DNA of 64,000 bases from contig JBLDXI010000054.1 of the NCBI GenBank assembly GCA_047495785.1, forward strand, positions 3,844,001-3,908,000, in the 5' to 3' direction. This DNA comes from Lepidodermella squamata. Taxonomy: Eukaryota > Gastrotricha. This document shows, piece by piece, positions 36,573-47,375 of the stretch (the first letter of the stretch is position 1; every line of letters starts with the position of its first letter). A program made the position numbers and the translations under genes. The notes beneath the pieces are model-generated. The model saw nothing but the letters and a program-made list of their open reading frames with translations, searched no databases and was not told the DNA's origin.

Positions 36573-37297
36573 ATGCGTGAGTACAAACTGGTGGTTCTGG
36601 GAAGTGGAGGCGTCGGAAAATCCGCTCTGGTTAGTTTTGTTGCTTGATTGATTTGATCCAAGTACATGTTTCATCCCTCATTAGACTGTGCAATTCGTTC
36701 AAAATATCTTTGTGGAAAGATACGATCCGACCATCGAGGATAGCTATCGTAAGCAAGCTGAAATAGATGGCCAGCAATGTGTCTTGGAGATTCTAGATAC
36801 CGCAGGTATGATTCATTAATCTAACACGACTAGCATTTCTGATATCGCTTTTCCTATCAGGCACTGAACAATTCACAGCCATGCGTGACCTTTACATGAA
36901 AAATGGGCAAGGATTTCTCCTTGTTTATTCAATCACCGCCCAGTCGACGTTCACCGATTTATACGAAATTCGTGACCAAATTCTTCGCGTGAAAAATACT
37001 GATCAAGTTCCGATGGTCCTTGTAGGAAACAAGTGCGATTTGGAGGATGAACGCGTTATTCCTCGCGAGCAGGGCATGAACCTGGCGCGGCAATGGAATT
37101 GTCAGTTCATGGAGACATCTGCAAAGGTGAAAGTGAATGTGAATGAGGTGTTCTACGATATCGTGCGGCAAATAAACAGATTCCAGTCTCATCGAGGAGC
37201 ACCTGTGGTCCAGGGTAGACACCCAGTTAATGGCCGTTCTGCGCCGACCAAATCTTCGAAGGAGAAGCAAGGCTGCTGCACTTGTTCTGTTATCTGA
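36573..37297 (+). CDS. Rap1: Rap1 small GTPase
   Basis: Three exons: 36573..36629, 36685..36805, 36861..37297, giving 204 residues. G1 is GSGGVGKS, the effector loop YDPTIEDSY has the Rap1-type Ser (Rap2 has Phe), G3 is DTAGTEQ with the Rap-specific Thr61, G4 is NKCD and G5 is ETSAK. The C-terminal hypervariable region is about 20 residues longer than in vertebrate Rap1 and ends in GCCTCSVI, so a CaaX box preceded by cysteines that could be palmitoylated. Rap1 acts at membranes in integrin and cadherin adhesion and polarity. The intron after the first 19 codons is 55 bp. An AATAAA occurs at 37768-37773. An acceptor-like TTATAG ends 23 nt before the ATG. Confidence 0.96.
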
Positions 37298-39152
37298 TTA
37301 CGTGGTTTTGTCTTCTCTCACCCCGTTTTGTATTGACTACCAATTTGAACAATTATCGCTATTCAAATCCTATTTCATGAATTTTAGAGCTTCCGTCGGC
37401 TTATCGCTTTCTTTAGATGCAACCTCTGTTCCCATTTATCGTATACTTCGCGCTAGCTGGTCGCCTCATGCTCGGTTGCAAAATCCGGATAAAATTATTG
37501 CAATTATATGAAAGTGTTGTCTGTGCATTTCTTTATTGCAACTTTTTCAATGAAATCTGCTCGTTAATCCAATTATTAATATTATTATTATTCTTTGAAT
37601 TTACTTAACCTAATTAATAATTTTACGCCTGCTTCCAAATAGCGGAGATAATGAACATTTGTTGTTTTCTATTTTGCTTGTCACGGATCGTTTGCTTACG
37701 ACAAAGCGGTTGTTCTCAATTCCAACGCTGCTAATTTTGCTGCGTATTTCTCTGGCGTTGTGCTCCAAATAAATGTTAATCTACTTGCTAATTATTGAGA
37801 TATCGTTCCAAACGATCAGCTGCTGCAGCAAAAAAGCAGACTCACTGTGGTATTATTTATACTTGATTGTCGATGTGGAAAATTTGATACTTACTGCGCC
37901 TTGGCGCAAAATAATTGGCGCTTTTGCCGTTGCCGGCTCGTAGAAATCTCTTCAACAGTCAAATATCATAGCACACGCTAATAGCCTTGGTGAATTCAAT
38001 GTTATGCGATAAACAACACCTACTTTTACTGCATTGTCTAAGCCGTAAGGTGAACATATACCTCTACTACTGTTATAAACTGACGCGCGCGCCATCTCAG
38101 CCTCACAGTCGTTCTGTATATTGTTCTCTTGTCGGATGTGCGGTAGTAGCAGTAGCTTTGCGGCTAGGACAAGAGTAATGGCATTTACCCTTTCCGCCGT
38201 GTGGGCTCTACCAGTCGAGTGACCCACCATTTGTGCTTTGTCTTAATCGTGCGTTTGTGTGGTCAGCTCCTATGCCATGCTACGCATGCAACAGCAGCAG
38301 GAGGACCGACGGCCGGATGGCGCTCGATATTAGTATTATCACTGCTAATAAGTTGCTATATTGTCCACATCGACATCACGTCGTTCGAGCGTGGACAACC
38401 TCCACTTGACTTGTTGTTGCCGTGGTGGAACGCTGCTGCTTCTGCTGCTGTTATAAAACTGATACGATTGTTACTGCTACTGATAATGGCGACTTCTTCT
38501 ACTCCTGACTCGAATGCTTTTGTATAAAACAACATCGTAGGACTTGAATTTCTTCTCGCATGTGAATCACAAATAAATGTAATGCAACGCTTCAAATTCG
38601 GGAATAAAACTCATAATGACTCTACTTCTCTCGTGTTTATTACCCAGGGTAGATTGTCAAATTGGGGCTGGCTTTCCAAATATTCTGATCTAATAACCAG
38701 CAATTTTATTAATTTTCATTACGCCTTCCCTGAAATTCGTAAAAAGACAAAAATTGCGCAAAATATGTTTTATTTTCACTCGCATATATCAATCCAATTT
38801 TTATTGGCATTTCATGGAATGACAGCCGCAGACCTTGGTTTGAGCTTCGACATGGCGCAGAATAAAGCACTGGCTGTAGCTGAGGATTAAAATTGGAAAT
38901 AATAGCACATAATATTCTCTCATCACACTTGCTCGTATCATCACTCACTTCAACTCAACAAGAAAAAAAACCACCGCAAAATATTTTGATTCTGTCAGCA
39001 GTAAGATCAGCCGTAACTTTATCGCAAAAAACTTCATCTTGAAAATACAATATTACTATGGTAAGAGGTGAACCAAGTTTCAACTCGACAGGGATAACAA
39101 TGTGCGATTACAGGAATAGCATAATACTAAGCTCGTATTCTCAGAAGGCTGG
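37298..39152. other. Rap1-YARS convergent spacer
   Basis: About 1.85 kb with Rap1 3' UTR on one side and YARS 3' UTR on the other. Runs of GCTGCT and GTAGTAG occur near 38140-38160 and 38430-38455. No exon is recognised. Confidence 0.55.
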
Positions 39153-40877
39153 TTACAACTTGATGGGCGTGTCGCGGAGTTTCGCAACTTTGATGCCACC
39201 ATTGAGCCGGGTGGTTAACACGCACTCTTTGAATAGCGCCACACCAGATCCGTCGATACGCAGACCAGCCGCCAGCTTCGTCCATTTCTCTTTTTCAGCA
39301 GGTTTACCACCGGCATTCAAATCGCCTGAAACATTCGGGTTTGCTTTCGTCACAGAGTCGAATGTGTCGGCTAAAACGAAAAGAGATAAATTAAAAAAAA
39401 AAGCCCACCTTAATTGTTCGAACTTACTTTCAGGGTCCGTTAGGGCGACAATGCGGTCACCTACAGCGACGCCGTCAGGCAGAATGAGCAGTTCAGTCTC
39501 GCCGCCCTGTTCTGGGGGCTGGTTCGAGACAACAGACAGAATGAGAGCTTCCGACGGATGGCCCCTGAATTTACTAGGCTTGATATTGTGTACATACGGC
39601 ACAAGTTTGCCCACTGACAGCACTTTCGCTAATCCATTAGGTACAACGGCATTTCGGGGCTGAGCACCGCCGGCGGTTTCCAGCAGAACTACGCTCAAGT
39701 GATCGGCACTCGGGTGCGCCTTAATTTCAACAACCTTGCCAATTTTTATGTCCATGGACGAGTTGAAAAAGTCGGCATCTTCCGTGCCGAGGCATGGCGC
39801 GTTCGCCGGAGCCGCGCTCTTAGCCGCATTGTCCGTCTTCTTCGGATAGGCCAAATTCATCGATTTCTGAAGCTCGGCGTCGCTTTCGAATTTCGCGCGA
39901 ACTGGGCTCAAAAATCGATCAATGTAACGGGTGACGCTCTCTTTGAGATCGGCCGGGTGCAGTTGCTGGTCGGCGAACACCTTTTCGATCGGCTCGAATT
40001 CTTTGAAACGCAGCGTGCCGCCGTTCTCTTCCGCTCTTTCAATCACAAACTCCTCGCCGTGGTCAAACAGCAGAGGGCAGATGACGTAACGAACGAAAGA
40101 TAACACGCCGTTGTTCGTAACATTTCCAGGTTCGCAAAACGCGCGTTTCAGCTTTTTACGCACAAGTTCTGGCGGGTCGAGTAGATCAATCTTGGAGTCC
40201 TCCTCAGATGAGCTCATTTTATCGCCGGTTAGACCGGGAACCATCGGGTTCATCAAATGAATCCGCTTCTTGTAACCCATGTGCGGCAGGTACTTTTCGG
40301 CGTACGTGAAGATTTTGCGTTGATCAACACCGCCGAACTGAGCGTCGCATCCGAGGTACTGCTCGTCGAGGGCCTGGAGTAACGGGTACAACAGGGAACT
40401 GACAGCCGGGTGGTCGGACTGCTTTACGACCTCGGCGCCAGCTTTTTTCGCGTCATGTTGAGATGTCAGCGATGTCAACCGGTAAACGTCAAGGGTGTAC
40501 TCTTTCGACAACTGGTACTCGCTGCCTCGAACGAATCGCAACTTTTCGAGCGGTACGCCGATCGAAGACAGGAGGCCGCGAACAGCTGCTTCGTAATAGC
40601 GAACACGGTGGTCGAGCAGTTCCCAGGGTGTTTTCATCGCGTCCAAGCAGGCGTGAAGATCGGCGAGAAGGACGGTGACTTCACAGCCAGCTTTCAGAAA
40701 ATCCGCCAACTTCATCATCGGCAGCAAATAGGCGACGTGGGGCCGGCCTGTAGTCGCAGTTCCCCAGTAGATCTTCGGGTTATGACCTTCATTTAGCATG
40801 GTCTTCAGGGTTTCGGCACCGAGAACTTCCTGCAAGTTCCGCGTGATGAAGTAAAATCTCTCCTCAGCAGTTGACAT
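39153..40877 (-). CDS. YARS1: Cytosolic tyrosyl-tRNA synthetase with C-terminal EMAPII-like domain
   Basis: Two exons on the minus strand, 40877..39428 and 39370..39153, giving 555 residues (human YARS1 is 528). The class I catalytic core shows the HIGH-equivalent PHVAY (residues 46-50), the tyrosine pocket region around QFGGVDQRK and KMSSS (220-224). A linker leads to an EMAPII-type OB-fold tRNA-binding domain from about residue 370 ([20 protein letters not shown] and following). It charges tRNA-Tyr in the cytosol. The intron 39371..39427 is 57 nt, a multiple of three and without stops, so an unspliced message would also be open through it. The start is the only ATG before the conserved core. 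It is the last gene of a four-gene minus-strand cluster; the gap to NSUN4 is 290 bp. Confidence 0.96.
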   Translation of the reverse strand: MSTAEERFYFITRNLQEVLGAETLKTMLNEGHNPKIYWGTATTGRPHVAYLLPMMKLADFLKAGCEVTVLLADLHACLDAMKTPWELLDHRVRYYEAAVRGLLSSIGVPLEKLRFVRGSEYQLSKEYTLDVYRLTSLTSQHDAKKAGAEVVKQSDHPAVSSLLYPLLQALDEQYLGCDAQFGGVDQRKIFTYAEKYLPHMGYKKRIHLMNPMVPGLTGDKMSSSEEDSKIDLLDPPELVRKKLKRAFCEPGNVTNNGVLSFVRYVICPLLFDHGEEFVIERAEENGGTLRFKEFEPIEKVFADQQLHPADLKESVTRYIDRFLSPVRAKFESDAELQKSMNLAYPKKTDNAAKSAAPANAPCLGTEDADFFNSSMDIKIGKVVEIKAHPSADHLSVVLLETAGGAQPRNAVVPNGLAKVLSVGKLVPYVHNIKPSKFRGHPSEALILSVVSNQPPEQGGETELLILPDGVAVGDRIVALTDPESKFEQLRWAFFFNLSLFVLADTFDSVTKANPNVSGDLNAGGKPAEKEKWTKLAAGLRIDGSGVALFKECVLTTRLNGGIKVAKLRDTPIKL

Positions 40878-41167
40878 GACTTCAAACTCAAATCTAAATT
40901 TACTAAATGTCTATAAAAACAAGGAAATGACTGGTTTTCAAATCAGGAATGCAGATGAATATGCTCCAAAACGCGTAATCTTACGCAATTAGACGAAATA
41001 CGGTGGTCATTCTTGGCATACTTTTGCGCCAAATGATAACGCATGCAGATAACGATGAAAAACGCAAAAAAACCGAGTTTTTACGTGGGAACCGTCACAA
41101 ATGGGTTAAAACCGAAATTTAATTTCAAGGTGCCAAATCGAACAAAAATATACTGAAAATACCGAAT

Positions 41168-42692
41168 TTATTTAGTCCTTCGAATCCTGCAACAATAGCT
41201 TGGCCCGAAATTGGCGGTTAAAATGGGCGCTGCGAGGTAGCCGAACCGTGACCAGGATGCGTCAATATTGAGCAGTTGCCTATCTGTAATGAATTTGCGG
41301 AAAGGCGCCGGGTCTTCGACCACGGTTTCGATATTGAACTGTTCAGCGGCCATTTTCAACGCCGCAAATACCACGCCGTCATTTTGACCAGGAGCCAAGG
41401 TGCAGGTTGAGTAAACAACAACGCCACCGACAGCACAACACCTCAGAGCAGCTACTAGAATGTCTCTTTGCTCTTCAGGTAAAGCCAGTCTTTCCTTATG
41501 ACGACTCGGTTTAAACCAGTTATTTTCGTCGTCCGAAACTGAGATGCGGTCATTCAGGCAAGGAGCATCGACTAGTACTTTATCGAAGCCCGGTAAGGCT
41601 GAGCTCAGGCTTCGATAACTACCGCAGTGGTGATCAGCGAACGAAACTGCGTCACAACCGGGGAAAAACTCAAGAGCACTAGACAGGTAATCTTGAGGTA
41701 GATACGCTGACATTGTGTTTTGCAAACGCTTCGAACGAGACGGGGATTTATCGACGCAGACCAATTTGCGAGGCGAGCAAGTCTGTAAAATTGTCAACGA
41801 TTTCCCACCCGGCGCCGCACACAAGTCTAAAACTCGCTCGTTATCTTTTGGATCCAAAGCCAAAACAGTGAAAATTGAAGCCAGGTCAAGCAAATAATAA
41901 GCTGGTTGCGAAGAAACGAAAACAAATTAAAGACTAATTTTCTAAATTCTTGAAAAAATACTGTAAAGCCCATCTTTTCCAGGTCTAGGCTCTGGGAAGC
42001 GAGAAACTTGGGCCGGCGGGAAGGTGAAAACCTTCAAACTCGGGGGAAACACTTTGTCGCATGAAGATGACCATTCCACAGTTTTAACGGCAAAACCCTC
42101 ATCTGCAGAATCCGATTCATTGCCAACAAACAGCCGTTCTTCGCCCATTTGCTTCTCATCAGCTGGAGTGACTATTGGCGGAGGCGGCATGAAGGAGTCG
42201 AGGCCTTGATTTTTTGGAGGAAGTTGGTCGGGAGATTCATCAACATCTAACCGTTCTTGAAAATCGGAATGTTCCCATGCTGATTTTTCATCGATAACCT
42301 CAGGCTCCAAGTAGAATGACCCGGATTTTGACGGTTCAGGTGGTACAATATTGCAGCCGAGATCGATTAGATCAATCAAGGTGGCTGACGAGTTGTTACT
42401 AAAGCGGTTCAACAAAGCGCAATGACTCTTCCGGCAAAGCAAGGCCAAACGCATCGAAGCCCATTTATCAGACCCGAAAACTGAGGGGTAGTAAGAGTCG
42501 AAATACTTCAAAGCACGGTCGCTGTTTTCCTCAGGCCGGCGGTAGGCAGACTAGGCATATCACAGTTAGGAAGCAGGCCTTGCTAGTAAAGTATATCATG
42601 TTGCTTACCCACTTCTCTTTGACCTTCCACCGCTTAACTGTGACGCAAACGCTACCACTCGGCCGCCGCGTAAACACATTTCGTAAAAGCAT
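41168..42692 (-). CDS. NSUN4: NSUN4: mitochondrial rRNA m5C methyltransferase
   Basis: Three exons on the minus strand: 42692..42609, 42550..41962, 41901..41168, giving 468 residues (human NSUN4 is 384). The first exon of 28 codons is basic and fits a mitochondrial presequence. The SAM motif is LDLCAAPGGKS, motif IV is VDAPCLNDR, motif VI is STCTL with its Cys, and the C-terminal ANFGPSYCCRIRR matches NSUN4 rather than NSUN3. NSUN4 methylates 12S rRNA and works with MTERF4 in mitoribosome assembly. The stretch about residues 95-200 (Pro/Glu-rich) is an insert relative to vertebrates. An acceptor-like TAATTTAG lies only 3 nt before the ATG. The donor of intron 2 is GTATTT. Confidence 0.93.
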
Positions 42693-42976
42693 GACCTAAA
42701 TTACATAGAGACACGGTCGTTTTCACCAATGCGTAGATTTTTATATCGAAAACAACAACCATTCAAAACACAAAAAATTTGGCAGCTTTATATATAAAAA
42801 AAGAAGGAAATTCAACATCTAGATTTTTTTTATCAAATCATCATCATCATCAAAAAAGGGAAAATTACGACAAGATGTATTTTAAAGTATCATCATCATA
42901 AAAAGCAGTCGCCATTATTTACACAACGAGGATTGCTACCGGCCAGCTCTATTGTACAATTTTACAATATAAAAAT

Positions 42977-44384
42977 TCAGAAATTATCGTCATCATTCCC
43001 ACTGCTGCTGCTACTACTGCTGCTGCGATTCTCGTTGTGATTATCGTGGTTCATCACCGGAGATGGCGATGACTGGTCCTCGGCCGCCACAAGTAAGTCT
43101 TTGTAGTATTCTTTAAGGCGGACGTGCCACGCTACGCTGGTAACAGCAGAAGTCGACCGGAACTGGTGGACCACTCGTCGTGGGATAAAATAAAGATCAT
43201 TGTTGTGCAGCGAAATCGACGCGAATTTCACGCCGTCTCGCCGAAGCAGGTTCAAATCGGCCAGGTCGAGCCACTTGATGCACTGTGAGTAAGGCGGTTC
43301 GTGCAGATCCAATTGAAGGCGCTTAACCAGAAGCTCGAAGGCGGAGGTGTCAAAACACACCACGTCTTTGACTAGATGTCCGCAATCACTGTCTTCGTGC
43401 AACACGCAGCACTGCAAAAACCCGACAGCGGCTGTAGTTCGTTGGTACAGCCCACCGTCGACGTGATCAGCGTGAGGCCGCGTGCGGTCTTCAACTTTAA
43501 TTTCACGCGGTTCGATGGTTTTAGTCAACGCTAGCAATTCCCGCTTGCAGCGTTGCCGTTTCGCTGGTGAGGCAGATTTGTCATTCAATTTCGAGGTCGC
43601 TTTGTGCTTTTTCAGCTGTGAGGGCAACACTACCTGCTCGCCAGATCGTGTCCAGGCAATAGGGCCGTCGTTGGACTGCTGACGATTTATTTGCCCGTAC
43701 AGAATCGACGCCGAGCCCCAAGGCAACATGGGTCCGATGAACGGATGAGATTCTAATGCGTCAAGATAATTCGGAAAGTATCCACCGGATTCCTCAGATG
43801 TACATCCTATCAAATAATAAGATAAAGCTCAATTGCATTGCAATATTAATAGCCAAATACTCACCAGTCAGGTTTATTTGATGCATCGGCCCAACGTTAG
43901 CAATACCGTTTACATAGGCTTCCTTCAATTCGTTGAAGTAATCAGCAAATGCCAGTGTTCTTATAGTGTGTTGCTCAGTCAGGCAAGTGGGCGATTTGAT
44001 AGTTAAATTTGGACTGTCTTCAGATAAATGCGTTAACAAATGAGGAACATCAGCAGCTCCTTGATGAACTATTGCCATCACAAAATTGGAATTGCCATCG
44101 GAGTTCTCCGAAAAAGCCAACCGGATAAAATCTGACGCGATTTCGTTAGAATCTACATTGCAATAAGCCGCTTCCTCGGCGATTTCCGAGGGGAATAAGT
44201 GAAGGACACACGCTCCTCCGTTGGAGTCTCGCTGCACATGGTACAGATGCTGGAATTTAGAGTCGATATCCAGGTATCCATGACCCATGCATCGGTAATT
44301 GAATAAAGGGCATTGATTCTTTTTCTTGTCCGCCAGCAAAGGTGGCCCCAACTCCTCTTTCACCTCAACTTTCACTTCGCTCAT
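42977..44384 (-). CDS. RSBN1/DPY-21 family 2-oxoglutarate oxygenase (KDM9-type histone demethylase)
   Basis: Two exons on the minus strand, 44384..43865 and 43806..42977, giving 449 residues. Family stretches include [98 protein letters not shown] and WHVRLKEYY. The iron site can be read as HAD in the PHADH segment plus His in VVHQF, so the catalytic set looks complete. Relatives (C. elegans DPY-21, vertebrate RSBN1/RSBN1L) act on histone H4K20me2. The protein lacks the long basic N-terminus of vertebrate RSBN1 and ends in a Ser/Asp/Asn-rich tail coded by a triplet run. The gap to YIPF4 upstream is 225 bp. Confidence 0.9.
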
Positions 44385-44609
44385 GTAATTTTAACAGCCT
44401 AAAAACAGGTAAAATCAAGTTATTTCTTTTAATATGCACAGGTGCAATCCCGCGAAAGTTAGTCTCAAACAAGAGAACGTCATAAATATTAAGGTTATGC
44501 CGATTTTTAACCAACCGCAATAGAACTTCATCAAAAGTTTACATATAATAGCAGTTTGCATTTAGATACCGTAAACATTTACTGAAATCACATGCACAGA
44601 TCATACTGA

Positions 44610-45452
44610 TTATGCGCCAGAATAAAGCGCAATCAGATATCCGTAGAACAGGAAAATTGGATATGCAAATAGTGGCCGCCGAGATGTAAGACCGCCAGCA
44701 GAAATCATGGCAGCAAATGCGGCCATTGCCGACACTGTCGACCAAAACATAGCAACTCCTTTGAGAAAAAATGCAACTGGACTAAACGGCTCTTCAATGT
44801 TGCTCTGGCCCTCTGTAGAGACTAGCGCAGCCGGGGTAAATGCAGGCAGAGCAACTGCGATTAAAGCCAGCGGTAGCGTGGAATATCCAAGAATACCCAA
44901 GCACAATGAATAGGTCAACTCGGCGCCAAGACCTCTAGCGACAATAAAAATTATGAAAGAGCCTGCGAGCCATACCACCAAGACTGAGGGTAGGACGCGA
45001 AACTGTCCGAGAGCTGAAATGATGGCATACGCAAAGACGCACGCTAACGGGCCCCAGAAATCAGGCGAGTTTGTATCGAATTGTTCGTTGCGACTGGGTA
45101 AGGGTAGCAGTACAGAGCGAATGCGATTGGCGATTTGAGTAGGCTGAATATCCAGCTCTTCAAGTAACGAGACATTGGAATCATCTTCATCTTGCTCAAC
45201 TTCCATCATCCAACCGAATCCCTTCTGCTTCAAGAAGCCATTTACGCGGGTAGAGTTCACGCTTCCACCAAGAGAAAACGGCGCTGTGTTATTCCCGAAG
45301 TACGAAGATGCGTAGCTTTGAGTTTGTGGTTGAGAAGGCACAGCTCCTAGGTCGGTTGGCACAAAGCTTAAAGATTCGGGCGACAAAGGCTTGCTAGAGT
45401 TCGCTGGTGCAGCGCTCATATCAATTTGCACAAACTTATTCTCATCGCCCAT
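44610..45452 (-). CDS. YIPF4: YIPF4-like Yip1-domain Golgi membrane protein
   Basis: A single exon of 280 residues. The cytosolic N-terminus (about 1-120) is polar; LLEELDIQPTQIANRIRSVLLP precedes the NSPDFWGPLACVF signature and five membrane helices, ending in PLFAYPIFLFYGYLIALYSGA, typical of YIPF4. Yip1-family proteins sit in the cis-Golgi and ERGIC, interact with Rab GTPases and shape early secretory membranes. It is the first gene in a minus-strand cluster (YIPF4, RSBN1-like, NSUN4, YARS). A TTTTTATAG acceptor-like site ends 21 nt before the ATG. Confidence 0.93.
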   Translation of the reverse strand: MGDENKFVQIDMSAAPANSSKPLSPESLSFVPTDLGAVPSQPQTQSYASSYFGNNTAPFSLGGSVNSTRVNGFLKQKGFGWMMEVEQDEDDSNVSLLEELDIQPTQIANRIRSVLLPLPSRNEQFDTNSPDFWGPLACVFAYAIISALGQFRVLPSVLVVWLAGSFIIFIVARGLGAELTYSLCLGILGYSTLPLALIAVALPAFTPAALVSTEGQSNIEEPFSPVAFFLKGVAMFWSTVSAMAAFAAMISAGGLTSRRPLFAYPIFLFYGYLIALYSGA

Positions 45453-47375
45453 CTTTCCAAAACTTGAAAAGATCTATAAAAATACGTATGGATTATCTGA
45501 AAATAGGATCTTTCAAAGCGGTGTGTCAGTTTCAAGGATACAAAAGAAGCGGGGCACAAAATATATAGAAAACGTCCGTCGTGTTTTCAAGTTGTAAGTT
45601 GTAAGTTTATTAGTGGATATTGGTTTGTTGGTTTGGTTTCCAATGAACTAATAGTCACTCCAAATGTAAGACACAATAGGATATTCCATATATTCCAACA
45701 AGTAACGCATACAAGGTATGCGCATCCATCAGATACTTCAAGTCCTTCAAAAAAAATTGAAGCGAAAACTCGAAAAAGATGAATCAACCCGCGCAATCCA
45801 CGCTAAAAATTGACCTTCACCAAGCTTGTCAAATTTCTATTGGAATTGTAAACATTTTTTTTTATTGATATCACTGGCATAATTTTAGTATTTGTAGCCC
45901 GCGAAGGTTTTTCAAGAGCCCGCTGCGGCGGCCGCCGGGCGCCGCGCAGGGTGTGGTTTGGCTCTTCTTTTTCGGAAGCCGGCTAGCCTCGGAAGTTGGA
46001 AGCCTGGGGAGCCTTGGAAGCCGCGAATGTCTAGCGTAGTATTGCCTGCTTTGTACGCTGCATACCGTCAAATGGGGTGACTTTAGCCAGTGGGGCGACA
46101 TTGCCATAGGTTTTTGCGATCGAGTTTAGATCGCACACGCTGTCCATATCTCATGCATGATGTATGTGAAATAGGATGTCAACGGAAAGCCCTGAGTATG
46201 CTGAATTTAATTATATACCTTGTGTTGCTGTTTGAACAGTATCCAATTCACAAACTGACGTTTGATACTGGCAAAGTCACCCCGCAGACGGTTTAGATGC
46301 AGATGGGGCGACTTTGCCCTAACTCCAACCGCAGGTGGAAAGGCGGATACCTCTCAAGTGGGGTACCGCTGGATAGCTTGTGTCGGAGATTGCTCGATAA
46401 TGACAAAAAAATTTCTTTTTGATCACACCTGGTCGACTTGAAGAGTCATCTAAATTCTGCCGAAAACTCTATTTTTTAGCTCAACTTTACCTGTGTTTAA
46501 TCACCAGGTATTGTGAAGGGCTGAAGTATGTTCAAGGCATTCCAGCTGGTCTTTTCTTGGGCTTTCCAACGGTACCCCACTCAAGGGGCCTTTATCTTGA
46601 TACCTCTGAGATATGGCTATGCGAAAGTCGCCCCGTTTTTCCGTGGCAAAGTGACCCCGACTGGCAAAGTCGCCCCGTTTGACGGTACCTTTCTTGTAGT
46701 AAACTTCGGCTGTTTGGGCTTGAACTCGATACTACTATCTGAATTTATTTGAGGTCAGAAACGTGAAACGTTGTCGAATTGTATTGAAGCTTCGAGGTTA
46801 TCCAGTGTCCAGTGTTCCGGCATGCGCAATGAACAGGGGGCTTGTATGTCTAAACCATAAGCCATTTTACATCGAAATTGTTAGCCTTTTGCACAAATAT
46901 CCAGCTGATGATGCAAGCCCTAAACTCGAATCCCTAAGTGCTAAATGTTACTGGTCTAACTGTTAAACATCGGACGTCATCCGGGGGTGACGAAGTTTTC
47001 ATATATTCTTTCATCATTGATCTTATTATCGTCGCCCGGCATACTTGATCATGCCCACTTCCATGGGAGACTGGTGCCTCATCACTCTTACCGTGGCAAG
47101 GAGAACTTCACCGTTTGACAGTAATGGGAAATATCAGATAAATCCGGTCTTCTCTGTCCTCTGTCCTCTGTTAGTTGGATTGTTGCTTTTTTGTATGTAT
47201 CTAATCGAAAAAGTTTATTGCTTTTTTCATTCTGACATGACCACTGGAAGTGTAGATTGACTCGAGGACTGTGGTCACAGTGTCTCCTATTCATTTCGTC
47301 TATTCATTTCACAATTCGCAATTTTTCTTCATATTTAGAAGTTGATTTAGCCAAGTTTGCGGCCTCTCCGGCAGA
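45453..47375. other. YIPF4-ANT divergent intergenic region with a transposon remnant
   Basis: About 1.9 kb between divergent genes. It contains a GC-rich patch (45900-46025), a 621-bp inverted-repeat element (46065-46685) and AT-rich sequence up to the carrier gene. Short ORFs have no recognisable product. Confidence 0.6.
46065..46685. mobile_element. TA-flanked MITE-like element with about 35-bp terminal inverted repeats
   Basis: The left end reads CCGTCAAATGGGGTGACTTT and the right end, reverse-complemented, CCGTCAAACGGGGCGACTTT; similarity continues for about 35 bp. The element is bounded by TA on both sides (46063-46064 and 46686-46687), as for Tc1/mariner-type insertions. Inside, GTCGCCCC-like motifs recur and a second inverted pair (about 46354-46370 and 46565-46581) is present. 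No transposase is encoded, so it is a non-autonomous copy. Confidence 0.75.

Noticed and set aside
47041-47101. Resemblance to a 5S rRNA fragment (ATGGGAGACTGGTGCC)
   Set aside because: Only about ten bases match; promoter boxes and the rest of the 5S fold are missing.
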